Assembly (NCBI RefSeq): GCF_905475345.1
Contig: NC_066593.1
Coordinates: 5,981,774-6,045,773, forward strand
Reading direction: 5' to 3'
DNA length: 64,000 bases
Origin: Vespula vulgaris
Taxonomy: Eukaryota > Arthropoda > Insecta > Hymenoptera > Vespidae
The notes beneath the pieces are model-generated. The model was not told where the DNA came from. It was given only the letters and a program-made list of their open reading frames with translations, and ran no database searches. A program made the position numbers and the translations under genes. Shown here one piece after another: positions 35,795 through 46,918 of the stretch; position 1 is the first letter of the stretch, and each line of letters begins with the position of its first letter.

Positions 35795-36614
35795 ATTAAT
35801 AATAATTGGCAGACAATTTTCGCGGCAAAGGAAATATAAATTGAAATTGAATCTTTTGTACTGTTAAATTCATTAAACTCGTTAGCGCGATAACGATTCA
35901 AACGGAAGTAGGTACTGCATTGGTACGGGTTTAATTCATTGGAAATCTCATTGAAACGTAGAGCGAATACAAAGGATAAAATCTCGCGAAAGAATACAAG
36001 AAACTCGCGAAAGACGTTAAAGCATCCGTTTTGTCGTTTCTTTCCAAAGAACTCGGCAAAGAAAAAAGTCGTGAACTTTGTCTTCCCTTTCGATTAGAAA
36101 TAACGTAATGAGATTCACTGAGGTGAAAAAAGAACGTCCTTGCATTTTCTTGATAGTTTAATTAAAAGTTGAAGTTGTACGACGTATGTACGTGCAAATG
36201 TCTTTCATTTTTAAATTGACGCCGAATCGTAGTTCGAGTGCATAAATATAAAAGAGACTTAATATTATTTGAGTTAATTAATATCGAATATGTTTTTAAC
36301 ATAAAGGAGTATCGTAGAAATAGCATTTTAACTAAAAGCAAATGGCAAATTTATTAACCAATAAGTGCACTGAAATTGTTAACTGCTTATTTAATATATT
36401 GAAATACACAAATAAATATGTATATAAAAGTACGTATTTCGATATAATTAAATATCATTATAAATATAGAAATATAATAATAGAAATATAACAATTTCAT
36501 TATAAGTAACAAAATATCAGATTCGAAATGAATTTCGAAATGAATAATATTAACAATGAATAATGTAATTTTTGTACATTTTAAAATAAATTATTTGTAA
36601 TTATATCCAATATT
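35795..36614. other. AT-rich stretch, no gene seen
   Basis: Becomes very AT-rich after 36250, up to the inverted-repeat element. Confidence 0.4.
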
Positions 36615-36646
36615 TATATACAGGGTGAGGCAATAACTTTGATCAC
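36615..36646 (+). repeat. Left terminal inverted repeat
   Basis: Starts TATATACAGGGTG and contains AATAACTTTGAT. Pairs with 38358-38389. Confidence 0.65.
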
Positions 36647-37048
36647 TTTGAATATCTTCGTTCTTTTTAAAGATATGGTGAGAATTTGCTTATAAAAGTC
36701 GTACTGTGTGGAAGGAGTAATAATATCACAGTAACAAATTTTTTTATAGCTGCATTACAGACATGAAGATCAACTGTGGTTTTTTTCTTTTTTTTTTTTT
36801 TTTAATGGGATCATATTTTTGTCTTGGCATTTGTTTATAAAAAGAATATTAATTCATGTATATCGAAAAATTATTAGTTCAGGAGATATCTTATAATTTA
36901 AATATTGCTAAGAAAACATGTTGATTTGCGACTAGTGTAGTAAGAGTAATAGTAAGAAAGTGATGGTTTCTTAGTTAACTTTACTCTATTACTATGCATA
37001 AGTGCAAAATAATGATGTAAAGTTTTCTTATGCAATAAAAAATATAAG

Positions 37049-37081
37049 TGCAAAATAAGCGCAAAATAAACGCAAAGTAAA
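37049..37081 (+). repeat. GCAAAATAA-type short tandem repeat, left copy
   Basis: Three or four degenerate units of about 11 bases (GCGCAAAATAA-like). A similar array in the same orientation lies at 38008-38076, so the two flank the element's centre as direct repeats. Confidence 0.5.
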
Positions 37082-37223
37082 CAAAGAGAAAAATCTATCG
37101 AATTTTCAATCTTTCAATAGTATATATTATCGACTATTAATAAATTGTTTATTTCTTATTTTAAATAAACAAAATAAAATTTATACCATTACAGTAAAAA
37201 TTTTAATATTTTCATAACAATCA

Positions 37224-37412
37224 TGTCCTTATTACGAAAGAAAAGTCTCTTGAGTTTTTAATCTTTCAATTTCGTACATTGGCGATGATTAATGTAATGT
37301 GGCAAAATAAAATTTACATAAATATTTAACTTTAATATTGAATAATTTTCAAAAATAATTAGAATGAAAGTTGAAACAATTTCAGACTTATGTCCTTATT
37401 ACGACAGAAAAG
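37224..37412 (+). repeat. Internal direct repeat pair
   Basis: TGTCCTTATTACGA followed by AGAAAAG occurs at 37224-37245 and at 37391-37412 with one difference, a spacing of 167. Neighbouring AAAATAAAATTTA-type sequence is also partly repeated. Confidence 0.5.
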
Positions 37413-37499
37413 AAAAAATTTAATTTTAAAAGTTATTAACAAAATCGATTTTATTATACCGATATTATTGCAATGTTTAAATAAATAAAGATTAAAATA

Positions 37500-37554
37500 T
37501 CTTTGAAAATGGTTTTTGTTTCAAGTCTCTACGATTTTCCGTTCCGAAGATATC
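37500..37554 (+). repeat. Inner inverted repeat, left arm
   Basis: Matches the reverse complement of 37774-37827 at about 46 of 54 positions with one gap. Ends in GTTCCGAAGATATC. A related GTTCAGGAGATATC lies at 36877-36890. Confidence 0.65.
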
Positions 37555-37599
37555 GCCTGTTAAATATTTTCATTCATAATTATGTAGTACAGCAGTTTG

Positions 37600-37626
37600 T
37601 AGTAATAGTAGTAGTAGTAGTAGTAA
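37600..37626. repeat. (TAG)n trinucleotide repeat
   Basis: A short AGT/TAG run inside the element. Confidence 0.8.
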
Positions 37627-37647
37627 GGCTGCGTAAATTCTCGGAAT

Positions 37648-37740
37648 TTATATAGGTTAGTGTGTCACCAAGCCAGTATGAATGAAATTATATAGGTCAG
37701 TGTGTCACCAAGCCAGTATGAATGAAATTATATAGGTCAA
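37648..37740 (+). repeat. 40-bp tandem repeat, 2.3 copies
   Basis: Copies start at 37648 and 37688, and a third partial copy at 37728, with an exact 40-base period and one T/C difference between the first two. The unit contains GTGTGTCACCAAGCCAGTAT. It lies in the loop between the inner inverted arms. Confidence 0.9.
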
Positions 37741-37773
37741 TGAATGGACATAAATGTATTTCACTTAAGTAAA

Positions 37774-37827
37774 GATATCTCCGGAACTAAACATCGTAGA
37801 AACTTGAATCAACTACCATTTTAAAGA
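37774..37827 (-). repeat. Inner inverted repeat, right arm
   Basis: Begins GATATCTCCGGAAC. Partner of 37500-37554. Confidence 0.65.
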
Positions 37828-38007
37828 GCAAAGTTGTCTCTATTTTTCTATATATTGTTAATAATTAATAAACAATTTGTTATAAACAATTTTTATAAAC
37901 AAATTCTTACAAACTAAATTCATCTTATTTTCTCAAAAAAAATAAAATAAAATAAAATACTAACTACTATTATAAAAAATTAAAAATTTTAGAGATTTCA
38001 AACAAAT

Positions 38008-38076
38008 GCGCAAAATAAGCGCAGACCAAGCGCAAAGTAAGCGCAGTGTAAGAGTAAATGCAAGATAAATGCAAAA
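38008..38076 (+). repeat. GCAAAATAA-type short tandem repeat, right copy
   Basis: Degenerate GCGCAAARTAA-like units. The TGCAAAATAATG beside it also recurs at about 37003-37014. Confidence 0.5.
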
Positions 38077-38178
38077 TAATGGTGTACGAAAAGCTAAAAA
38101 AGCGTCACTCTTATTCCTATCTATTTTATATGTATTTTATATATATTATATAAAAATATATATATATATATACCCAAA

Positions 38179-38189
38179 TATACAGGGTG
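38179..38189 (+). repeat. Third TATACAGGGTG end motif
   Basis: Eleven bases identical to the left terminus at 36617-36627. It may mark the start of a nested, roughly 210-bp element that shares the right terminus at 38389. Confidence 0.4.
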
Positions 38190-38357
38190 TTCAACAAATA
38201 AGGTTGAAAATTGGAACAATCTGTATCTCTTAAATGATTGAAACTAGAAAAAAATGTTATAGGTCAAAATTAAATAGTATTAGACAGTGTACAATATGCA
38301 AATAATTTTATGCACTTTTGCGTATCGGTGCATCAAAAAATGCAACTGCACTTTTTG

Positions 38358-38389
38358 GTAATCAAAGTTATTACTCCATTCTGTATATA
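38358..38389 (-). repeat. Right terminal inverted repeat
   Basis: Reverse complement starts TATATACAGAATG. Pairs with 36615-36646. Confidence 0.65.
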
Positions 38390-38721
38390 CGTATGCATAT
38401 AAGAATATATTATTAATCTTGCATTTGATATAACGATCATAGAAGTACGGAGATTTTTCGTATATTAGAAATAAGAGAAAAACAGTCCCGATGTTTCGAA
38501 GATCAAAGGCCGAGTTTCGTCAAAAAAACGTGAAGAATTAAGCACGATGTTCACACAAGAGAGATTCTCGAAATCGAAATGATTTCGATTGACATAGAGT
38601 AAGAGTAAACGTTTTTTCTTTTTTTTTTTTATATTTCTTTTAAGAACTATCTCTGTTTCGTCCTGATACATTTTTTTCTCCTTTTTCCTTTGTCTTTCCT
38701 ATCTTCTTCTTTTCATCGATT

Positions 38722-38727
38722 CCTCTT

Positions 38728-38788
<61 letters not shown>

Positions 38789-38832
38789 CTGTTTCTCTAT
38801 CTGTCTCTATTTTTCTCTCTCTCTCTTTCTTT
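38722..38832. repeat. Long (CT)n tract
   Basis: 110 bases of almost pure T/C, mostly CT, with a few G interruptions. Confidence 0.95.
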
Positions 38833-39436
38833 CGTCTATCCATAGCTTTGTTTCTTCTCGCTTACTCGTATTCGAGTATTTCCTGAGAGAAAAGCATCTC
38901 AAAGTATCGTTGCCAGTTTTCCTTAACCTTTCTCACGAAAGTGTCGACGAGCCAAAGGCGTTTCCTTCTTTTTCGAAGATCTCAAAGATCCTACGGTTAA
39001 ATCGCTCCGAGCACACTAGGTCGCATCATTTTGCCGAAAAGAGTTTGCTCTATGATCGACATCGTTAAATCGATTCGACGAAGCTTTTCTTTTCTCTCTC
39101 TTTTTTTTCGTGATCTATAAAGCTTAAAAAGAGAATGATAAAATACATTTAACTAGTGTTGGATATCTTCAACAATTTTCTAGGAGGATCAACTCCGATC
39201 TGTTTGATCCTTTAATAAACTCTTTTATTTTGTGTTTTATTATACAAGCTTTGTTATCCATTATTATCAATTTATTTATCAAACTAGCTATCCATTCCTA
39301 TTTAATCCTCCTTTGTATTTGATCGGAGAATATAAATTTTCTGCGTCTCAACTAGCGTAATATCTGGCACCTATATTGAACGTGAGTGCATTTAGGTTTA
39401 TATATGAGCACGTTTATATATGTGTATATGTGTGTC
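38833..39436. other. Gene-free stretch
   Basis: 38850-39070 is mixed, CpG-bearing sequence without a credible frame. 39110-39350 is AT-rich. Confidence 0.35.
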
Positions 39437-39455
39437 TGTGTGTGCGCGCGCATAT
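39437..39455. other. Alternating TG/CG tract (Z-DNA-prone)
   Basis: Nineteen bases alternate pyrimidine-purine, TG steps followed by CGCGCG, at the end of a TG-rich microsatellite (39415-39436). Confidence 0.5.
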
Positions 39456-39680
39456 CCGGCAACCATTAGATCGCAACTATGCGGAAACTGGTACACGATA
39501 CCACGAGAGACGGGAGGCGTAGAGACGCTTAGATGTTTTCGGACGATTGTGTCGGAGCCATAAAACACGAAGCAAGTTTCGAACCGAAGCCGTACAAACG
39601 ATGAAAACGGAGGTTGCCCTTAATTGCGACGATACTATATTAGTCGATAGTTTCTCAGAACCCGGTATACATATTTTCAA
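39456..39680 (-). other. CpG-bearing block with an open minus frame
   Basis: Repeat-free and more complex than its flanks. The minus frame of 67 codons at 39477-39680 is mixed in composition with many Arg, Ser and Leu but has no known motif. It may be regulatory DNA. Confidence 0.2.
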
Positions 39681-40405
39681 TGAAATATTTTCGAAAATTG
39701 CCTAGAATTGTCGTGATCAAATGATCGAAGCAATACAATCTTATATTGTTTCTTTGAAAATCCTTTCCAAAATTTTAGACATTCTGTCGGCAGAATCTGT
39801 AAATAAAATGTATAATTTCTAATTATGCATACGTGACAATAACGTTGTGTAGTAAGAGCGCAACTACGAGTGAAATTGAGTTTAATTGCGTTTCTCGCAT
39901 TTGACTAATGATATTATCAATTCACTCGGGAGATCTGTTTTCTATCTTTTTTTAATTGTCAGAGTTATAAACCTCAGTAGGTGAACAGTATCGCGATAAA
40001 TAACGGCATAAGATTCGAGAGCTGTTGAAGGTCCTCTCCAAAATATCGTCCACTGCGTACCCGCAAATTAAATTAAATTAATTAATAAATTCTCGCGATT
40101 TTTTTGAAGGATCTTATGAAGTTCCTGAAGGAGAATACTCCGCGAATTGAAATCTTAACGATATATTTTGAAGTAAAGATATAAGATATTGTGAGATACT
40201 TATGTGAATTATGTTAATTTCGTTATCTGTAATTAATTGTATTGTTTAGCAAGACTCGGAAATCTTTACTAAGAATGCACACGTGTACATCGACAAAATG
40301 ATTATTTTATATTTTAAATAGTTTCTTTCAAACGTCCTAGCATATACTTATGTATTAAAAATAACGTCTTATATGTACTCTAACTGATGATTTAATATAA
40401 AATAA
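39681..40405. other. AT-rich stretch, no gene seen
   Basis: Unstructured AT-rich sequence. Confidence 0.4.
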
Positions 40406-40908
40406 TTGAATTTTGATTTTATTCTCGATGCATTTGGGTTGAGAGAATACGATCAAGAGTTCATTAGAATCTCATTAAATCCACGAATTATGGGTAATTG
40501 CACGTATTTAAATTTCTCGCGAAGACGTATAGAAGAGAGAAAGAGACAGATAGATAGAGAGAAAGGTACGAACTTTAAATCGAAATTGTCACTCGATTCG
40601 ACATATGTCAATGAAGTTGGTCGATTTATTTGCAAAGTCGAATCGAATCAGACTTGACATTGTCAAGATTATATTGGTTAGAAGTATCCTATTTGTCGAG
40701 TAAATCGAACGCCATTGATTTCTTTCGTAATCGTATTTGCCCTATCGTTGCACCTCGATGTATCCGTTTTTTACAAGCATTCGTGACTTTTTTCCGAAAT
40801 GTTGAGGATTTCAAGAGAACAGGCACGGTGATTTGCAAAGGACTAGTTGAAATTGTTCGAAGGGCATCGTATCGCTCACACGAAATTTCATCCGACGAAT
40901 CTCGTTGA
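40406..40908 (+). other. Two overlapping open frames, possibly a frameshifted remnant
   Basis: Two + frames of 83 and 92 codons (40406-40657 and 40630-40908) follow each other in different phases and overlap by 28 bases, covering 500 bases almost without simple repeats. Neither starts at ATG. The second ends in a mixed peptide with ICKGLVEIVRRASYR. No family was recognised. A minus frame also spans part of the first, which weakens the case. Confidence 0.15.
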
Positions 40909-42326
40909 AATTCACGTATCTCATGCTTTTCGAACCATTATGTTCTTTTTCAATATATAGAGGAGTTTAATCAATCGCTAATAACAATCGATTATAATTA
41001 TTACTAAATCCATTATATCCATTACATTATCTCCTTCTATTGACAATTTGTTAATTCAATGAATAAAATAACGTTAATTTAATAATGAAGGTAATTTTTT
41101 TTTTTCTTTCAAGAAAAAAGTAAAGTAACGAAGAGACTATAGAAAAATTCTGTAAGCGTGTTAAAGCATAAATCTGTCGAGACACAAAAAGAACGAAACT
41201 TTTGCAAGAAGATCGAGTTTTCCAGTCAGACGAGATCTTTGAATTCTTAATATTCATTAATACTTCGTTAATACTTTGATATCGTATCGCGAAATATTTC
41301 AACTGCTTTCTTTCAAATTTCACAGTAGGAATTATGATGGAAGGAGATAGAATAAAAATCGATATTGCTAAAGTATAATTGGAAAATAAAAAATTTCGTT
41401 ATATCGAAGATTTCTTGCAATACGTATAGAACTGATTTTAAGAAAAGGGAAAACTTTTTATTTTGTAAGACGAGTTATGCAGTCAATTTAATTATTAACA
41501 TCGATCGATCAAATTCGTTTAGAGAGGATTCTCGTATAATTACCGTACAAAATGAATGCTTGGATCTATGTTAAAAGAATATTAATATAGTTGAAATAAA
41601 CTTTATTAAAATATAAAGAGATACTTTCATATAAACAACATAAATACATTGAATAGATTTTTTTTTTTTTTTTTAAGAATAGACATAATTTCATAGTAGA
41701 TATACGCCGTAAATAATCATAAAGAATTAAATGAACTTTGACCAAAGTTATTTAGTTTTAGTAAACTTCAGTAAATTAATTAATTAGTTGTTGATCTTTA
41801 TTAATGTTTTCAATATGTCGGAGATTCCCTAATGAATTAAATAATAAATCCTCTAATTAATTAATAATTAATTAGATAATAACGTGTGGAATAACATTCA
41901 TCAAATTATTTTATTAATTTATGGATTTTCTGCAAATTAAAATGTAATTATCTTCAAAAGTATATCGACGATATATATTCACGTAGAAATTTAATAAATT
42001 AAGAAACAAGGTTGTACAATACTAATACAAAAGAATATGACTGCATGATAGAAAATAGTACCTACGGAGGGAAGTAAAAATGAAAAGAAAAATATGAGAA
42101 AACAGAACGTTTTTGGGAAAACTTTAAGACGGTAAAGAGTGCAACGAAGCAAATAGAAACGTCGAGGTAAAATATGTAAAGACTTTTATCTCTTTGCGAG
42201 TTATTTTACCCAAGTGGATTCTCTGTACTATATAATTTGTCAAGCGGACCGGAGACCAGTGGTCGAAGTGGTTGCGTACCCCTTTAATATCCTTTCACGT
42301 TGGTCATTTCCGTTTCTCGTCGTCAA
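40909..42326. other. AT-rich stretch, no gene seen
   Basis: A T run lies at 41658-41674. Several 69- to 90-codon frames lack motifs and have AT-driven composition. Confidence 0.4.
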
Positions 42327-42412
42327 CTCTCTTTCTCTCTCACTCTCTCTCCCTCTCTTTCTCTTTTTGGGTCTTTCTCTTTCGTACAGAAAGAGAGAGA
42401 GAGAGAGAAAGA
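42327..42412. repeat. Opposed CT and GA tracts
   Basis: A polypyrimidine block (42327-42382) faces a polypurine block (42390-42412) across GTACA. TCTCTTTC and GAAAGAGA are perfect complementary arms at the junction, so the block can fold back. Confidence 0.7.
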
Positions 42413-43570
42413 AAAACTGCGACAAAACTGTTGAACAAATTTCCGTACCTTTCGGTAAGTATCTTGTATCTCATCCGCGTAATTACCCAAAGCTGAGTTT
42501 CGTAAGCATAGTAGAGAATAGAGAAAAAAATGAGAGAAAAAGAGAGAGAAAATGAGAGAGGAAGAGAAGAGAGTGGAAGGTCGGAATACGGTTATTGCTT
42601 CCTCTCCGACGCCCACGCAAGATATACCGTTAAACTCAGAGTGAAATTCCCCGAGAGAAAGAAAATATTCTACCGGGCGACAATATTACGGATGAAGAAA
42701 GTTTCCGCTCGGGCGCACCAAGCCGAGCCAAGATTGTTAAAGGAGGAACACCGCAATCCCAACGCGATGCGTTACGTGTACCAAACCCATCTCCTTTCTC
42801 TTTTTATTTTATTTTCACTCTTCTTCCGAAACATGCCGTGCCGATTTTCCATAAATTATAACGCAGTGAAAGTAAGTCGAGCGTAGATTACGTAAGTCAA
42901 GATGCATTTGATGATTTCACAAAAAAAAAAGAGATAGAGAGAGAGAGGGAAAGAAAATATCTCTGAAGATACAAAAAAAAAAAAAAGAGTACAACAGGTG
43001 GAATATCGATACTTTCTTCTTGTCTTTTTTAATTCATATAAAACAATTAATAATAGGATAATAAAGATTGAATATTAATTTTAATATAATTTATATATTA
43101 TTACATATTTATATTTAATATAATTTGTGTATTTATATATTATTATTATTTATTATATTTAATACAATAATATAATTTATATAGTTTTATATTATTTATA
43201 TAATAATTTGTAAGATCTTCGTTCGTAATAGGAGCCAATTGTCGAAGTGTTAATGTTTATAAATTCGATCGAATTTCTTCCTTTATAGCTCTTTTCATTT
43301 ATTTATTTTCTTTTTCTTTCTTTCTCTTCTTTTTTTCTTTTTTAATTGCTGCTCCTTTTCTTTCATTTCGAACGAAATGTCGGTCGGAAGTAAAAGAGTG
43401 AGGAGTTTAAAGGAGCGAGATCTTAAAGATAGTCGTACTTCTTCCTTTATCACTTGATCTTTCTCTCTTATCCTTTTACTCTTTTTAGGATGTTCTTAGA
43501 GAAATTCCAACTTCCTTCGAAAACGATGCTACTCGGAAAACGCAATCCGTATTTGCAGTCATTAACAAAT
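42413..43570. other. Gene-free stretch
   Basis: A/G-rich to about 42575. 42580-42895 is CpG-bearing, and a + frame (42530-42886) there gives a mixed basic peptide ending near a GTAAGT donor-like site at 42870. Without a recognised motif it is not called as an exon. 43020-43220 is extremely AT-rich. Confidence 0.3.
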
Positions 43571-43587
43571 GCTCTTCTCTCTTTCTT

Positions 43588-43640
<53 letters not shown>

Positions 43641-43701
43641 GTCTGTCTCTTTCACTCTTTTACTCTATCTCTATCTTTATCTCTTTCTCTTTCTCTCTCT
43701 A
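43571..43701. repeat. Long (CT)n tract
   Basis: A pure CT run of about 45 bases within 130 bases of T/C-rich sequence, with (GTCT) units at about 43636-43649. Confidence 0.95.
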
Positions 43702-44309
43702 AGATAGTTATTTCACGTAGATATAACGAGGATAAAACGTACTAGAAATCTTTAACATGATAAGAACTTTTGGATAGAATCTCGAGGGTAAAGAACAGAA
43801 CGAGAAGCAAAGAGACAATTAAGTTCTCGACTTGATCGTTGTTTTGTGATAATTATACAAATTGGAGAAAGAAACAGTTATAAAAGTTTATGGGAAAAAG
43901 AAGAAAAAAAGATACAAGTAACGAGACAAAAACTCATCTTACAAATATTCAAAATTTATTTATATATTTAAGAAGGATAAGTTGAGTTGAAAAAAATTAT
44001 AACGAAAAATCGATATTACGTGTTGTTACGTGTAATTTTTAATCGGCGAAGGTCTTGTAACATGGTGAACTCGAACTCGAGGAGGTTGAAAGAATGGCTC
44101 TCGTATAAAAATGACGATAAAAAAAGATAGAAGAAAATGTAACGGAAGCGAGTAAAGAAGGAAGGAAAGAAGATAGGTAGAGAGGAAGGAATGCAGAGAA
44201 GTATAGACGTGGAACGAGGAAAAAGAGAGCAAAGCGATAATAGTTCGTATCTTTTTTGTAGCGTCAAGGGCCTCTCTGCGAAGTTATAAATCGTATTAAT
44301 GAAGGTGTC
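43702..44309. other. Gene-free stretch
   Basis: AT-rich then A/G-rich (44100-44235). Antisense frames are Phe/Ser-rich and unconvincing. Confidence 0.4.
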
Positions 44310-44334
44310 ATTAATTATCGCGCGGATAATTAAT
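44310..44334. promoter_or_regulatory. Inverted composite TAAT/GATA site
   Basis: ATTAATTATC (44310-44319) and GATAATTAAT (44325-44334) are perfect 10-bp inverted arms around GCGCG. Each arm holds a TAATTA-type homeodomain core fused to a GATAA core. The block around it (44270-44400) is repeat-free. Binding by homeodomain or GATA factors is inferred. Confidence 0.4.
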
Positions 44335-44550
44335 ATTAAAGGGTAGAGATGCGCTGACAAGGCCTCTCCGTTCACAACCAGCTCTGACATGGAAAACCGT
44401 GTTCGTTAAATATCCATGTATTATCTATAACGTCGTCTACTAATATAGCCATCTACTAGCTTGATAGCATGTATACTATATATGCATGTAATATACGTAG
44501 AATATATAAGTGCATGTGCGTATGTGCGCGTGTACATTGTCGAAATTGGG

Positions 44551-44554
44551 TGAG

Positions 44555-44606
<52 letters not shown>

Positions 44607-44620
44607 AAGAGAAAGAGAGA
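44551..44620. repeat. (GA)n microsatellite
   Basis: A pure GA run of about 43 bases within 70 bases of purine. Confidence 0.95.
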
Positions 44621-45587
44621 ATGTAGATAGAAAAGGGGGTAGAGATGAGAGGGGGATAGAGTGAAAATATCGCGACAAAGCTGCATCATTAATTGCGGCG
44701 CATCCGTCCAAGCGTGGAGAACAAAATTTTCATCTACTTGTTTACCTCGAAACGCACGAATATATGTACACATATATATATACGACATATATATACACAC
44801 ACACTATATGTTCAGATATTTTACCAAGCCACAGTGACCACGTATGATTTTGTGTGGTATGTACGTATATACATACATGTGTGCTTGTGTGTACGTATGT
44901 ATATAGCGTAGAAATCATAGTTAAAATCGTGACGATCTGGTATGACGTAACGCTCGACCAAAAGATTTCTCTTTTAAAAATGTCGAAACGGTTAATCGTC
45001 CCGCTTATCTTCACGGGCAAACATCGAAAAGCCCAAACGATAAAGTTAATCAAACGTTGAAAGATCGATGGCGATATGAGCGTCGGCCGTGTCCCATCGC
45101 GTATGAAGCCGCGTTTTCATTTTTATCGCGCTCTCAGCATCGTCGAGGCGACGAACGAAAAAGCGCCCGATGAAAATCGCCCATTCGAATTGGAACGAGG
45201 AAAATAATTCCACCAAATGTTACTGCTCTCCTAGCTTTCAAGTGTGTAAATAGAGAAAGAGAGAGAAAGAGAGGGAAGGAGGGAAAGAGGCAAAACGTAT
45301 CTTCGAAATTGGCATTTAAACGTGGCGGGCAAATTAATGGCGCGTACTTTTTATTGGTCAATCGAACTCTCATTAACGAATCAAGGCGAAGGGTAAAAGA
45401 GGCGCAAACGTATACGTATATAAACGATCATGTGTGCGATCCCGCACCTAGCCGTTCATTTATCGTTACTCTACGATTATTACTCGCTAACGAGTATAAG
45501 TAATAATATTAACGGCTACCGATTGCGTTTCGTAACTGTATCGTTGACGTCGATTTAATGTCGATGGCCAGCGTATAATGCTATCCA

Positions 45588-45589
<2 letters not shown>
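44621..45589. other. Gene-free stretch
   Basis: A TA/CA-rich patch lies at 44759-44812. 44930-45200 and 45400-45570 are CpG-bearing and repeat-free but hold no convincing frame. A/G patch at 45250-45292. Confidence 0.35.

Positions 45590-45620
<31 letters not shown>
45590..45620. repeat. (TA)n microsatellite
   Basis: A pure AT dinucleotide run of 31 bases. Confidence 0.95.
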
Positions 45621-45622
<2 letters not shown>

Positions 45623-45989
45623 TGTGTATTCATACGTATCTATGTATAATACGCATACAATCACGTACTACGATAATAATAATCGTCGAGCTATGTTTAA
45701 AGTTCGATAAAACCGATTTGTTACCATCGATTTTCTCGCTCGATATCCTGATTTTGTTTTATTCCAAGAAATATATGCCTGTAATAAATTCCTTCTTTCA
45801 TCCAATTCGTTTCTCGCGCGATTAAAATCTCGAAAATACACTGGTAAGCGTCGATACGTCCAAAATGGCGGTAAAATTTAAATTGGAGGAAGACCGCGTT
45901 CACAAAGTCAGTACGATTTTCACGTACGTATTATTCGAGAGTCGAGAGTCAAGACACGTCGATAATAGAGAGCTTTTCTCGACCTTTCG

Positions 45990-46067
45990 CTTCTCTTTCT
46001 CTCTCTCTCTCTCTATCTCTCTCTCTTTCTCACTCTCCCTTTCTCCCTCTCTCTATTTCTTTCTCTA
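45990..46067. repeat. (CT)n-rich tract
   Basis: 78 bases of T/C with few interruptions. Confidence 0.9.
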
Positions 46068-46209
46068 CCGTATACTCCTCTGTCTCGTCTGCAAGTAGCG
46101 CAAGAGAATGGAAATTAGCGAGTCGACGAGGACGCGCGGGTAATTAGAAAGCCACTGCTCTCTACTTCCATTCTCTGTCTACCTCACTCTCTTCCTATCT
46201 TCTCTTAGA

Positions 46210-46216
46210 TTCTCTT

Positions 46217-46271
<55 letters not shown>

Positions 46272-46287
46272 GTCTTTCTCTCTCCTT
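46210..46287. repeat. (CT)n-rich tract
   Basis: 78 bases of CT with CTTT and GT interruptions. Confidence 0.95.
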
Positions 46288-46495
46288 TACATTTACTTCC
46301 AGCAGCTTCCATTACACCGACGAAGCCATTATAGAGTGCAATAAGCGAGATTCGTTGCAACTACAATCGAACGTGAGATGCTCATCAAAACTCTTCTCCA
46401 CTGCTTTGAGATAATCAATCATTAATTTATATGTTACTTTATCCGTTAACGATAATGAATATTGAATGACTTAAAAAAGAAAAAGGAGAAATGAG

Positions 46496-46496
<1 letters not shown>
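46288..46496. other. Short gene-free segment
   Basis: Mixed sequence between CT tracts. Nothing recognised. Confidence 0.4.

Positions 46497-46532
<36 letters not shown>
46497..46532. repeat. (CT)n microsatellite
   Basis: A pure CT run of about 31 bases. Confidence 0.95.
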
Positions 46533-46536
<4 letters not shown>

Positions 46537-46842
46537 TTCTCTGAAAACCTTTTTAATGTATACATACTTACATGATAACGTAATAGTGAACGATCCGTCA
46601 TTTGTTTTTCTAAAGACACCGTGTGCACTCAATTTTCATTAATAAGTATTGTCATTTTTTTAGCCGTCTTCGTGGTAAAATTTATCAGCTTGTCTTCCTG
46701 GCATCATTTATACTGAAGAAAGAAGGACAGACGAATAGGGATGAAAATATCGATAAATAATGTTTCGTCGAGATAAGTAAATCGGCTTTTCCTCGAGGAA
46801 AAATAAGAAAGGAAAATTGTACGACGGAAGAACAAAATTTAA
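46533..46842. other. Gene-free segment
   Basis: AT-rich. Nothing recognised. Confidence 0.4.
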
Positions 46843-46918
46843 AGATAGAGAGAGATAGAGAGAAAGAGAGAAAGAGAGAAAGAGAGAGAGGGAGAGAGAG
46901 AGAGAGAGAGAGAGAGAA
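46843..46918. repeat. (GA)n-rich tract
   Basis: 76 bases of purine, mostly GA. Confidence 0.95.

Larger units (their letters stand above)
36615..38389. mobile_element. Non-coding element with terminal inverted repeats
   Basis: The left end (36615-36646) matches the reverse complement of the right end (38358-38389) at 26 of 32 positions, and all six differences are transitions. Both termini have TATATACAG, TG and AATAACTTTGAT blocks. CAG at each end is preceded by TA, so a TA target duplication is possible but cannot be proved in an AT-rich site. The roughly 1.78-kb interior has no long frame, a T run at 36781-36803, an inner inverted repeat, a 40-bp tandem repeat and two GCAAAATAA-rich patches. 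This fits a non-autonomous DNA transposon. A nested pair of smaller elements is an alternative, because a third TATACAGGGTG end starts at 38179. Confidence 0.6.

Noticed and set aside
37600..37740. CRISPR-like array from the 40-bp repeat
   Set aside because: The copies are directly adjacent with no spacers, so this is an ordinary tandem repeat.
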